A stretch of DNA of 56,131 nucleotides, from assembly GCF_000374365.1 (NCBI RefSeq), contig NZ_KB894143.1, positions 1 through 56,131 of the forward strand. Direction: 5' to 3'. The stretch comes from Bacteroides gallinarum DSM 18171 = JCM 13658 (GTDB lineage: Bacteria > Bacteroidota > Bacteroidia > Bacteroidales > Bacteroidaceae). Positions 8,284 through 16,885 of this stretch are shown here, one piece after another. The translations under genes and the position numbers were made by a program. The notes beneath the pieces were generated by a model. The model had not been told where the DNA came from. It ran no database searches and saw only the letters and a program-made list of their open reading frames with translations. The first letter of the stretch is position 1. Each line of letters starts with the position of its first letter.

Positions 8284-9153
8284 ATGGACATACTATCAGA
8301 AATAACAGACCACAAACGAATAGAAATAGAACTGCAGAAGCAGGCAATCTCCACGGAACAGCTACGCGAACGGGTACAAGAATTAATGGCAAACACCCAA
8401 GCACCCAAACGCAGTATGAAACAGGCGCTTGCCTCCTCACCTACGGGAATCATTGCCGAATTCAAACGCCGCTCCCCCTCGAAAGGCTGGATATACGAAA
8501 CAGCCAAAGCCGAGGAGATACCCGCTGCATACCAAGCAGCCGGAGCATCCGCACTGTCTATCCTTACGGACGAAAAATACTTCGGCGGTTCGCTGCAAGA
8601 CATCCGTACAGCACGTCCGCTGGTCGATATCCCTATCCTGCGTAAAGACTTCATCATCGACGAATACCAATTGCTGCAAGCCCGTATCGTGGGGGCGGAT
8701 GCCGTATTGCTGATTGCCGCCTGCCTGCCACAAGAAACATGCGCCGCCCTTACCGCCCAGGCACACGCCTTGGGACTGGAAGTACTGCTCGAAATCCACA
8801 CCCCCTCCGAGCTTGCCTATATAACCGAAGATGTAGATATGGTAGGCGTAAACAACCGCAACCTCGGTACATTCGTCACCGATGTAGACAACTCTTTCCG
8901 TATAGCCGGACAACTACGGCAAGCGATAGCCGATACCAAAAACACTTCCAGCACCCACGACCTGCCGTTACTCGTCTCGGAAAGCGGCATCTCGCATACT
9001 GCAACAATCCACCGGTTACACAATGCCGGTTTCCACGGTTTCCTTATCGGAGAAACCTTTATGAAAACCGGACAGCCGGGCAAAACGCTGAAAGAATTCA
9101 TAAAAGGCATTGAACAAGCCCCCAAACAAGACATTGTAACCCTCAAACAATAA
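8284..9153 (+). CDS. trpC: Indole-3-glycerol-phosphate synthase
   Basis: A 289-residue TIM-barrel enzyme that closes the indole ring. Visible motifs are IIAEFKRRSPSKG with the catalytic Lys, ILTDEKYFGGS, ILRKDFIIDEYQ, ADAVLLIAA, VGVNNRNL and LVSESGI. It is about 30 residues longer than the E. coli domain, with extra residues at the C-terminus (QAPKQDIVTLKQ). It is a separate gene, not fused to TrpF, which starts 12 nt later. Confidence 0.97.
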   Translation: MDILSEITDHKRIEIELQKQAISTEQLRERVQELMANTQAPKRSMKQALASSPTGIIAEFKRRSPSKGWIYETAKAEEIPAAYQAAGASALSILTDEKYFGGSLQDIRTARPLVDIPILRKDFIIDEYQLLQARIVGADAVLLIAACLPQETCAALTAQAHALGLEVLLEIHTPSELAYITEDVDMVGVNNRNLGTFVTDVDNSFRIAGQLRQAIADTKNTSSTHDLPLLVSESGISHTATIHRLHNAGFHGFLIGETFMKTGQPGKTLKEFIKGIEQAPKQDIVTLKQ

Positions 9154-9165
9154 ACCGTACATCCC

Positions 9166-9798
9166 ATGACTCCACTTATCATCAAAGTATGCGGTATGAC
9201 CGAAGCGGAAAATATCCGCAGCGTAGAACAACTGGGCATAGACATGATAGGCTTCATCTTCTATCCCAAATCCCCCCGTTACCTGTACGAAATGCCGGAA
9301 TACCTGCCAACCCGTGCAAAACGTGTCGGCGTATTCGTCAACGAAAGCAAGGAAAACATCATGATATACGCCGACCGCTTCGCGCTGGACTATATCCAGC
9401 TTCACGGCAACGAGTCTCCCGAGTACTGCCGTTCCTTACGCAACAACGGCATGCGCCTTATCAAAGCCTTTTCCATTTCGCAGCCCAAAGACCTAACAAG
9501 CATCTCTGCTTATAAAGGTTTATGCGACTATTACCTGTTCGACACCAAGACATCGCAGTACGGAGGCTCCGGCAACCAGTTTGATTGGAACCTGCTATAC
9601 CGTTATAGCGGAACGACACCTTTCCTGCTCAGCGGCGGAATCAACCCATACAGTATCAAAGCTATCAAAGAATTTCATCATTCCAAGTTAGCAGGTATCG
9701 ACATCAACAGCCGCTTCGAAACAGTACCGGGCAAAAAAGACACGGAACGTATCAAGAAATTCCTACAAGAAATAAGAAACGGCGAAACCGCCTATTAA
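9166..9798 (+). CDS. trpF: Phosphoribosylanthranilate isomerase
   Basis: A 210-residue TIM-barrel isomerase that catalyses the Amadori rearrangement of phosphoribosylanthranilate. The catalytic Cys sits in IKVCGMTEAENI, and DMIGFIFYPKSPRY, VGVFVNE, YIQLHGNESPEYC and FLLSGGI follow in the normal order. Length is normal. It is translationally close to trpC, followed by a 72-bp spacer of ATAACCRATARTA repeats before trpA. Confidence 0.97.
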   Translation: MTPLIIKVCGMTEAENIRSVEQLGIDMIGFIFYPKSPRYLYEMPEYLPTRAKRVGVFVNESKENIMIYADRFALDYIQLHGNESPEYCRSLRNNGMRLIKAFSISQPKDLTSISAYKGLCDYYLFDTKTSQYGGSGNQFDWNLLYRYSGTTPFLLSGGINPYSIKAIKEFHHSKLAGIDINSRFETVPGKKDTERIKKFLQEIRNGETAY

Positions 9799-9870
9799 AT
9801 ACCATAACCGATAGTATAACCAATAATACAACCGATAATATAACAACAACCAGATAATAATAAACTTACT
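9799..9870. repeat. Short tandem repeats between trpF and trpA
   Basis: About five degenerate 13-16-bp units of the form TATAACCRATAATA fill the whole spacer, ending just before the trpA start. No other signal was seen. Confidence 0.5.
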
Positions 9871-10644
9871 ATGAACCGTATCGACCAACTTTTCCATGAC
9901 AGCCCCCATAACCTGCTGTCCATCTACTTTTGTGCCGGCTGTCCCACCCTCGACGGTACAGCCGATGTAATCCGCACCCTCGAAAAAAACGGCGTGGATA
10001 TGATAGAAATCGGCATCCCCTTCAGCGACCCAATGGCAGACGGCGTCGTTATCCAAGACGCAGCCACCCGTGCCCTACGCAACGGCATGTCCCTCCGCAT
10101 CCTTTTCGAGCAACTGCGCAACATTCGCCGCAACGTCCGCATTCCGCTAATCCTAATGGGCTACCTCAATCCGATTATGCGCTACGGTTTCGAACCCTTC
10201 TGCCGGCAATGCGCAGAATGCGGCATCGACGGAGTAATCATCCCCGACCTGCCCTTCAAGGACTACGAAGAAAACTATAAAGCCATTGCCCGGAAGTACG
10301 ACATCCGCGTCATTATGCTCATTACCCCCGAAACCAGCGAAGAACGTATCCGCGAAATAGACGCCCACACCGACGGCTTCATCTATATGGTATCATCGGC
10401 AGCCACCACCGGGGCACAGAAGGACTTCGACGCCCGGAAACAAGCCTATTTCAAGAAAATCCAGGACATGAACCTGCGCAATCCCCGCATGGTAGGTTTC
10501 GGCATCAGCAACAAACAGACCTTCGACGCAGCCTGCTCGCACTCATCCGGCGCTATCATAGGGAGCCGCTTCGTAACTTTGCTCAACGAATACGAAGGAG
10601 ATGCACAACAAGCCATTACACACCTGAAAGCAGATTTGAAATAA
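9871..10644 (+). CDS. trpA: Tryptophan synthase alpha subunit
   Basis: A 257-residue TIM barrel that cleaves indole-3-glycerol phosphate to indole for TrpB. The catalytic Glu is in MIEIGIPFSDPMADG and the catalytic Asp in GVIIPDLP; IYMVSSAATTGAQ and VGFGISN complete the phosphate site. The start YFCAGCPTLD replaces the common FVTAGDP motif, as usual in Bacteroidetes. It is the last gene of the operon; a perfect 12-bp hairpin follows 9 nt after the stop. Confidence 0.97.
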   Translation: MNRIDQLFHDSPHNLLSIYFCAGCPTLDGTADVIRTLEKNGVDMIEIGIPFSDPMADGVVIQDAATRALRNGMSLRILFEQLRNIRRNVRIPLILMGYLNPIMRYGFEPFCRQCAECGIDGVIIPDLPFKDYEENYKAIARKYDIRVIMLITPETSEERIREIDAHTDGFIYMVSSAATTGAQKDFDARKQAYFKKIQDMNLRNPRMVGFGISNKQTFDAACSHSSGAIIGSRFVTLLNEYEGDAQQAITHLKADLK

Positions 10645-10653
10645 GAAAAACCG

Positions 10654-10698
10654 AGTATGAAGTATAGGGGGATACTTCATACTTTACATTTCTTTTTG
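10654..10698 (+). terminator. trp operon terminator
   Basis: AGTATGAAGTAT (10654-10665) pairs perfectly with ATACTTCATACT (10672-10683) across a 6-nt AGGGGG loop, followed by a T-rich tail containing CTTTTT. It lies between trpA and the asparaginase promoter. Confidence 0.8.
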
Positions 10699-10706
10699 TA
10701 TCTTTG
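10699..10706 (+). promoter_or_regulatory. Asparaginase promoter -7 box
   Basis: TATCTTTG matches the Bacteroidetes -7 element 31 nt before the ATG at 10737. No clear -33 TTTG was found at the right spacing. It shows that the asparaginase gene can be transcribed separately from trp and that an upstream TTG start at 10704 is excluded. Confidence 0.65.
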
Positions 10707-10736
10707 TGCCCGAAAAAGAAGCAAAACGAACTATTT

Positions 10737-11777
10737 ATGAAAGCAGACTGCCCCTCCGTCCTCCTAATTTACACAGGCGGAACTATCGGAATGATAGAAA
10801 ACCCTGAAACCGGTGCTCTGGAAAATTTCAATTTCGACCAACTGCTCAGACACGTCCCCGAATTGAAACGCTTCAACTACCACATCTCCTCCTATCAATT
10901 CGACCCGCCTATCGATTCTTCCGACATGGAACCTGCCCTTTGGGCAAAGATTGTCAAGATAATAAACTGCAACTACAACAACTTCGACGGCTTCGTCATC
11001 CTGCACGGAACCGACACAATGGCCTATACAGCATCGGCGCTCAGCTTCATGCTCGAAAACCTTGCCAAACCCGTTATCCTCACCGGTTCGCAGCTCCCTA
11101 TCGGTACACTGCGTACGGACGGAAAGGAAAACCTGATAACCTCCATTGAAATAGCTGCCGCCAAGCATCCGAACGGTACGGCTATCGTACCCGAAGTATG
11201 CATCTTTTTCGAAAACGAACTGATGCGCGGCAACCGGACAACCAAAATCAATGCCGAAAACTTCAACGCATTCCGCTCATTCAACTACCCGGCACTGGCA
11301 AAAGCAGGTATCCACATCCGATACAACGAACACATAATCCGCCGTCCGGACCCCACGCGACCTATGAAGCCGCACTATCTTTTCGACACCAACGTCGTAG
11401 TACTGACCCTATTCCCCGGCATCCAGGAAAGCATCATCAACTCCGTGCTCCATGTACCGGGGCTGAAAGCAGTAGTCCTCAAAACCTTCGGTTCCGGCAA
11501 CGCACCCCAGAAAGAATGGTTCATCCGGCAACTGAAAGACGCCACAGAACGCGGCATCATCATCGTTAACATCACCCAATGCCAGAGCGGAGGTGTCGAA
11601 ATGGGACGCTACGAAACCGGGCTGCATCTCCTTCAAGCCGGTGTTATCAGCGGCTACGACAGCACCCCCGAATGCGCCGTAACCAAACTAATGTTCCTCC
11701 TCGGCCACGGACTCAGCCAAGCCGAAATCCGTCACCGGATGAACTCCGACTTAACGGGAGAAATTACAAAAGAGTGA
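10737..11777 (+). CDS. ansA: Type I (cytoplasmic) L-asparaginase
   Basis: A 346-residue enzyme hydrolysing asparagine to aspartate and ammonia. The first catalytic Thr is in LLIYTGGTIGMI and the second motif is VILHGTDTMAYTA; the Lys of LRTDGKENL completes the active site. There is no signal peptide, and the size and lack of periplasmic features fit type I rather than type II. The start at 10737 is chosen because the longer open frame would begin inside the promoter -7 box. Confidence 0.93.
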   Translation: MKADCPSVLLIYTGGTIGMIENPETGALENFNFDQLLRHVPELKRFNYHISSYQFDPPIDSSDMEPALWAKIVKIINCNYNNFDGFVILHGTDTMAYTASALSFMLENLAKPVILTGSQLPIGTLRTDGKENLITSIEIAAAKHPNGTAIVPEVCIFFENELMRGNRTTKINAENFNAFRSFNYPALAKAGIHIRYNEHIIRRPDPTRPMKPHYLFDTNVVVLTLFPGIQESIINSVLHVPGLKAVVLKTFGSGNAPQKEWFIRQLKDATERGIIIVNITQCQSGGVEMGRYETGLHLLQAGVISGYDSTPECAVTKLMFLLGHGLSQAEIRHRMNSDLTGEITKE

Positions 11778-12155
11778 TTTCTCCCGCACCTCTTCTCCTA
11801 TTCTTTATTTTCCCGTTCCTCTCCTTCCCATTCCCACCCTCCTCATTCCCATTCTTCCCATTCCTCCTTTCCCGTTCCTATTCTTCCCATTTTCCCTTCC
11901 CCGTACTTTTTTCTCATTCCTCTCTCCTTCTGTTTCCGTTCCCCAATCATCCCCCCATAAAGCAAGCCGGCAATTCAGTCCCAAGCCTTCCTAATCTGAC
12001 TACATTATACAACAAAGTGACTTTTATCTTTAATTTTTTCATTCTTTTCACCCATATTAGTTAAAGTAGGTTAACATATTTTTATTGCTATTAGCAGCAG
12101 ACCGGCATTAAATAAAATAATTCCTACTTTTGTTACCCACATAGAAAACAGAGCA
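11778..12155. repeat. Polypyrimidine tract and promoter region before the response regulator
   Basis: From 11779 to about 11950 the plus strand is nearly all C and T, built from degenerate units such as TTCCCATTCTTCCC and CCGTTCCT. The rest is ordinary AT-rich DNA. A -7 box TACTTTTG at 12125-12132 lies 23 nt before the regulator ATG. No gene or clear terminator was recognised. Confidence 0.7.
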
Positions 12156-12515
12156 ATGAAAAAAATCTTATTAGTCGATGATAAAGCCACCATAGGCAGA
12201 GTGTGTAATATCTATTTAGGAAAGGAATACGACCTGGAATATTTCGAGAACCCGCTGAAAGCACTTGAATGGCTCAACGAAGGAAAAATCCCCGACCTCA
12301 TCATCTCCGATATCCACATGCCGCACATGCGCGGTAACGAATTCCTTTACTACCTGAAAGATAACGAGCTGCTAAAGCACATCCCGGTAGTGATGTTATC
12401 CAGTGAAGAAAGCACCACAGAGCGCATCCAGTTGCTCGAAGCCGGGGCGGTAGACTACATCCTCAAACCCTTCAATCCCCTGGAATTGAAGGCACGCATC
12501 AAGAAATACATTTAG
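12156..12515 (+). CDS. Stand-alone receiver (CheY-like) response regulator
   Basis: A 119-residue single-domain receiver. The acidic pair is Asp8-Asp9, the phosphoacceptor Asp52 in IISDIHMPHMRG, the switch residue Ser82 or Ser83 in VVMLSSEES, and the conserved Lys104 in YILKPF. There is no output domain, so it must act by protein contact. It sits at the head of an exopolysaccharide cluster, 170 bp before a gene whose product has a receiver-like N-terminus, which suggests control of polysaccharide initiation. No histidine kinase is encoded in the window. Confidence 0.93.
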   Translation: MKKILLVDDKATIGRVCNIYLGKEYDLEYFENPLKALEWLNEGKIPDLIISDIHMPHMRGNEFLYYLKDNELLKHIPVVMLSSEESTTERIQLLEAGAVDYILKPFNPLELKARIKKYI

Positions 12516-12685
12516 AAGCCCTCTCAATCCGAGGAAAGACCCAAGGAAGGATAAAGGCAAAGGAGGAAAAGTAAGGGAGAAAAGCAAAGTCAAAAAAGGG
12601 AAAAAAGCAAAGCTAAAAAGGAGAAAAGTAAAACCCAAAAGAAGAAAAAAAGACCAAAAGAAGAAAAGCAAGAATAAAGGAAGAT
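12516..12685. repeat. Polypurine tract after the response regulator
   Basis: From about 12532 to 12680 the plus strand is almost wholly purine, made of degenerate units such as AAAAGCAAAG, AGGAGAAAAG and AAAAGAAGAAAA. It is the strand-opposite of the polypyrimidine tract on the other side of the regulator gene. It runs up to the start of the next gene and supplies its ribosome-binding site. Confidence 0.7.
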
Positions 12686-13852
12686 ATGTTATATTATATC
12701 TATATAGGAAATAATACGGCTACCGTCAATCATCTGACTAAGATTACAGACGGTATGTTCATTACTGTTCCCGATGCCGGCAAAGCAGCCAAAGTCATAG
12801 ACGGCATCAGCGAGCGGTATAACACATCTGTCCTTTACGAGCAAAGCACCCCCGAAAAAGACTGTCCCGCCATTGCCGGGCTCCACAAGCGGTTTCCACG
12901 CGTATACATAATCCTCGTAACCGAAAAGCTACAAGCCGCGGAACGCGAAAGCTACCTACGGGCAGGAGTCCACAACACACTGCCCCCGCAAGCCAGGGAA
13001 GAAAGCATCCGCAGAATGACGGACTTCCTGCAAATACGCCAGAAGCACAAAATGCAGGAATTCAGCCGGACGCGCCGCAAAATGCTCAACACATACCACC
13101 TTCCCCTATGGAAGCGCACGTTCGACATCGTATTCGCCACAAGCGCCCTATTGCTTCTCTCCCCCCTGCTTATAGGAACGGCAGTCGCTATCCGGCTCGA
13201 GAGCAGAGGAAAGATAATATACAAATCCCAACGGGTAGGCAGCAACTACCGCATATTCGACTTTCTGAAGTTCCGTTCCATGTACACCAATGCAGACAAG
13301 CGCTTGAAAGAATTCAACGCCCTCAACCAGTACCAGGCGGAAAAAGAAGTGATAGAAGACACCCCCGACATCTGTTTCGACGACCTCACGGGTACATCCG
13401 AAGAAGAAGCCAGCCTACTGATTTCGGACGACTTCATCATACAGGAAAAAGACTTCTTGAAACAAAAAGCACAATCGCAGGACAACCCCTTCGTCAAGAT
13501 AGAAAACGACCCGCGCGTAACACACGTAGGCCGTTTCATCCGAAAATACAGCATCGATGAACTTCCGCAACTGTTCAACGTTTTAAAAGGCGACATGAGC
13601 ATTGTGGGCAACCGCCCCCTCCCCCTCTACGAAGCCGAGTTGCTTACCAGCGACGCATACATAGACCGTTTCATGGCCCCTTCGGGACTAACAGGACTCT
13701 GGCAAGTGGAAAAACGGGGCGGAGCCGGCAAGATGTCCGCCGAAGAACGTAAACAGCTCGACATCAGATATGCGCAAGAATTCTCTTTTTGGCTCGACAT
13801 GAAGATACTCCTGAGAACCTTCACAGCCTTTGTACAAAAAGAAAATGTATAA
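12686..13852 (+). CDS. Receiver-like domain fused to phosphoglycosyltransferase (bacterial sugar transferase)
   Basis: A 388-residue protein in two parts. Residues 1-120 look like a degenerate receiver: strands IIL-VT, the alpha4 segment ERESYLRAGVHNTLPP, but no phosphoacceptor Asp in place. Residues 135-388 are a monotopic phosphoglycosyltransferase that puts the first sugar phosphate on undecaprenyl phosphate: membrane helix FDIVFATSALLLLSPL, KFRSM, the catalytic Asp-Glu in YSIDELPQL, and GDMSIVGNRPL. An acidic insertion of roughly 60 residues separates KFRSM from NDPRVTHVGRFIRK, longer than usual. It should start the repeat unit made by the downstream glycosyltransferases. Confidence 0.9.
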   Translation: MLYYIYIGNNTATVNHLTKITDGMFITVPDAGKAAKVIDGISERYNTSVLYEQSTPEKDCPAIAGLHKRFPRVYIILVTEKLQAAERESYLRAGVHNTLPPQAREESIRRMTDFLQIRQKHKMQEFSRTRRKMLNTYHLPLWKRTFDIVFATSALLLLSPLLIGTAVAIRLESRGKIIYKSQRVGSNYRIFDFLKFRSMYTNADKRLKEFNALNQYQAEKEVIEDTPDICFDDLTGTSEEEASLLISDDFIIQEKDFLKQKAQSQDNPFVKIENDPRVTHVGRFIRKYSIDELPQLFNVLKGDMSIVGNRPLPLYEAELLTSDAYIDRFMAPSGLTGLWQVEKRGGAGKMSAEERKQLDIRYAQEFSFWLDMKILLRTFTAFVQKENV

Positions 13853-13879
13853 CCGTTAAAACTAAAGCAAAACAGACAA

Positions 13880-14719
13880 ATGAGAAAAGCCTATACATAC
13901 CTACTATTACAACTTTGTACAGCTACATTTTTTCTGTTTCTGTCTCCCCATACCGCCGATGCCCAGCAGGAACTGACCCGTGAAGAACGCATCAAAATCC
14001 TGCAAACATTGAAAGAAAGCGACACAGCGCTGGAAAAGAGCATCTCCCAGGACAACCTGCAAGGAACATACAGCTACATAGAAGGCTTCGAGCTGCCTCC
14101 CCTCTCCGTGTTCATGGACGCCGTGATAGAAAATGCCACCGTAAAACGGGCACAATCACAGGTAGAGCAGGTAAAGAACCAGTACCGCATGGAAAAGCGG
14201 AACTGGTGGAACTATTTCCGGTTGAACGGAAACTACGCATACGGGCACTACAACGTGCTGAACGACAACAGCGACTCCTACCAGGACTGGTATCAGACCA
14301 TCGTAGCCAGCTCCCGCCATACATTCAACGTAGGCGCCAGCGTAAGCATAAGCCTCGGCGACCTCTTCAACCGTCCGTTGCGGCTGAAAAACTACCGTTA
14401 TAGCATCGAACAACTCCAGTACACACAAGAAGAAGTAATGGAAGACCGCAGGCTCAAAGTGCTGGAAGCATACAACAACGTAACCGCCCAACTCGCCACA
14501 ATCAAGGCAAAGGCAGAGAATGCCGCCCTGTACAACGCCCAGATGAAAATCTCGGAAAACAACTTCATACAAGGCAAAATCGACATCATCTCCCTGTCGC
14601 TGGAACGCGCACGCCGTTCCGGGGCAGTAACCTCGTATGCCGAAGCGCGCGTTTCGCTGCACAACGCAATCATCCTACTCGAGATGCTTACAAATGTAAA
14701 AATAATCAAAGGGAAATAA
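13880..14719 (+). CDS. TolC-family outer-membrane efflux-like protein (short)
   Basis: A 279-residue secreted protein with a signal peptide ending near AHTADAQQ. Residues 75-279 resemble the TolC outer-membrane efflux repeat: ENATVKRAQSQVEQVKNQYR, an aromatic beta segment (NYFRLNGNYAYGHYNV), VGASVSISLGDLFNRPLRL, then long helices. It is well below the usual 420-480 residues, which suggests only one repeat per chain. It is 27 nt after the phosphoglycosyltransferase and 6 nt before the Wzz-like gene, so it is probably the outer-membrane part of the export machine in place of Wza. Confidence 0.78.
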   Translation: MRKAYTYLLLQLCTATFFLFLSPHTADAQQELTREERIKILQTLKESDTALEKSISQDNLQGTYSYIEGFELPPLSVFMDAVIENATVKRAQSQVEQVKNQYRMEKRNWWNYFRLNGNYAYGHYNVLNDNSDSYQDWYQTIVASSRHTFNVGASVSISLGDLFNRPLRLKNYRYSIEQLQYTQEEVMEDRRLKVLEAYNNVTAQLATIKAKAENAALYNAQMKISENNFIQGKIDIISLSLERARRSGAVTSYAEARVSLHNAIILLEMLTNVKIIKGK

Positions 14720-14725
14720 AGGCTT

Positions 14726-16885
14726 ATGGATATAATACAGTTTACAGCGCAATTTTTCTACCGCATCCGTTACTGGCTGTTGTGGGGTGGATTTATTGTC
14801 ACGGTATTAGTGGCATACTTCACCCAGTTCCTACCGTTCAGCTATACTGTAAACAGCAATATATATGCCGGTGTAACCAACGTTACCAACATAGACGGGA
14901 GCAAAGTCGAAAATATCGGTAGCATCTTCGACAACCTCGTCAACATAGCCAAGTCCAAAAGCACACTGGAAAAAGTCTCCCTCCGCCTACTGGCAACCAG
15001 CCTGGTCTACGGAGAAGAGTGGCAAGACAATATGTACATCCAGGCAAAGCACTACCGCCAACTGCTCCAGGAAACCCCTAAAGAAGTACTGGCGCTGGTA
15101 GACCGCTCCTCGTTGGAAAAAACGGTCGAGAACCTTCAGGCATACCGCGAAGAAAGCGCATACAACTTCGTTTACTCCATGTACAGCCGCCCGGTAGACT
15201 TCTACAGCTTCGAAGCCTTAGACCAGATAATCGTGAAACGTTTGGGCGCCAGCGACCTGATAAGCTTCACCTATACCAGTCCCGACCCGGGCATCACCCA
15301 GAACACTATCAAGATACTGGAAGACGAGCTAATCAAAGCCTACGAGATACTCCGTTTCAGCGCCACCAACAGCGCCATTGCCTACTTCGAAGAACAAGTA
15401 CGACTTGCCAAAATCAATCTGAGCAAAGAAGAAGACAACCTGATGCACTACAACGTAGAGCACTCGGTAATCAACTACGACAACCAAAGCAAAGAGTTGG
15501 CAATCACCAAGTACGACCTGGACGACCGCGAAGAACTTGCCCAGCGCACCTACCAGAGCGCCGTAGCACTCCGCCAGATGCTGGAAGACAAAATGGACAT
15601 CCGCGCCAAGATAATCCGCGACAACACCAGGCTGCTCAAAGAACTGGAAAAAGTTACGGAGCTGAACCAGAACATCCTGGAACAAGAAATCTTCTCCACG
15701 GACACAGAACTCAAAGACAACGAACAGTTGCAGAAAAACAAGACCGATTTACGTAATTCGGAAGAAACAATCAGCCATATATCCGACAATCTCAACGAAT
15801 ACAGCTTCACCAAAGAAGGAGTAGGCATCGAAAGCATGGTTACGGAATGGCTCATGGCATGCATCAACGAAGCCAAAGCCAAAGCCGAGCTGAAAGTTCT
15901 CCGGGAGCGCCGTAATGACATCCTGAACCAATACCGGGAATTCTCCCCCGTGGGCACACAGGTCAAACGCAAGGAACGCGCTATCGGCATAGCAGAAGAC
16001 AACTACCGCGAGCAACTCCGCGGACTGTCCGAAGCACGGCTACGCCTGCAAAATATCAAGATGACCACCGCCAACCTGCAAATCATCGCCCCGCCCGAGT
16101 ACCCGCTGACCGACAACGGCCGCAAGCGGCTGCTCTACGTCCTGGCTGCCCTGGTAGGCAGTTTGGTGTTCATCACCTTCTACTTCCTCATTATCGAGCT
16201 TATAGACCGCACGCTGCGGGATGCCGAGCGTAGCCGTCGTCTCAGCGGCCTGCCCGTAATAGCCGCCTTCAACGGCATCAGCAACCTTAAATTCCGGGGC
16301 TTCCTGAAAGTATGCAACCGCCGTGCCGCAGCCTACTCCTGCCACCAGCTCAACAAATACCTGGCAACGGGGCGGCCTACCGTTATCAACCTGCTCAGCA
16401 TGGAAGAGCGCGAAGGCAAAAGCTTCCTTGCCAAATACTTTGCCGACCACTGGGCATCCGAAGGGCTCCGTACCCGCATCGTAAGATACGGTGTAGACTT
16501 CGAAACCAACGACAAGAGATACATCCGGGCACAGCAGCTCTCCGACTTCTGGCAACTGAACCCCGCCGAGCAGATACCCGACATCATCCTTGTGGAATAC
16601 CCCTCCATAAGCAGCACCAGCCTGCCCCTCACAGTACTGAAACAGGCCGACTTCAACCTGCTCATAGCCAACGCCTGCCGCCTGTGGGGCAAGAACGACG
16701 ATGTGAACCTGAAATCCATTAAAGAAATACTGGACGACGCCCCGTTGTCGCTCTACCTCAACAATGCCGACCGCGAAGTCGTGGAATCGTTCACCGGCGA
16801 ACTGCCGCCCCAAACACCTCTCCACAGCTTCGTCAGCCGCTTGTCACAACTGGGACTCACCGCTAAAAAAGCCGCCGTGAAATGA
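14726..16885 (+). CDS. Wzz/BY-kinase-like polysaccharide co-polymerase
   Basis: A 719-residue inner-membrane protein: membrane helix near residues 17-38, a long periplasmic coiled-coil region (about 215-455), a second helix near 470-492, and a cytoplasmic Rossmann-like domain. Such proteins set polysaccharide chain length. The cytoplasmic domain has only a decayed Walker A (LSMEEREGKSFL, lacking the usual GEGKT/S form) and no Tyr-rich tail, so tyrosine kinase activity is doubtful. Its stop overlaps the start of the next gene by 4 nt (ATGA). Confidence 0.87.
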   Translation: MDIIQFTAQFFYRIRYWLLWGGFIVTVLVAYFTQFLPFSYTVNSNIYAGVTNVTNIDGSKVENIGSIFDNLVNIAKSKSTLEKVSLRLLATSLVYGEEWQDNMYIQAKHYRQLLQETPKEVLALVDRSSLEKTVENLQAYREESAYNFVYSMYSRPVDFYSFEALDQIIVKRLGASDLISFTYTSPDPGITQNTIKILEDELIKAYEILRFSATNSAIAYFEEQVRLAKINLSKEEDNLMHYNVEHSVINYDNQSKELAITKYDLDDREELAQRTYQSAVALRQMLEDKMDIRAKIIRDNTRLLKELEKVTELNQNILEQEIFSTDTELKDNEQLQKNKTDLRNSEETISHISDNLNEYSFTKEGVGIESMVTEWLMACINEAKAKAELKVLRERRNDILNQYREFSPVGTQVKRKERAIGIAEDNYREQLRGLSEARLRLQNIKMTTANLQIIAPPEYPLTDNGRKRLLYVLAALVGSLVFITFYFLIIELIDRTLRDAERSRRLSGLPVIAAFNGISNLKFRGFLKVCNRRAAAYSCHQLNKYLATGRPTVINLLSMEEREGKSFLAKYFADHWASEGLRTRIVRYGVDFETNDKRYIRAQQLSDFWQLNPAEQIPDIILVEYPSISSTSLPLTVLKQADFNLLIANACRLWGKNDDVNLKSIKEILDDAPLSLYLNNADREVVESFTGELPPQTPLHSFVSRLSQLGLTAKKAAVK

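Noticed and set aside
10704..10736. TTG start for the asparaginase
   Set aside because: It falls inside the promoter -7 box, so the codons would not be transcribed intact.
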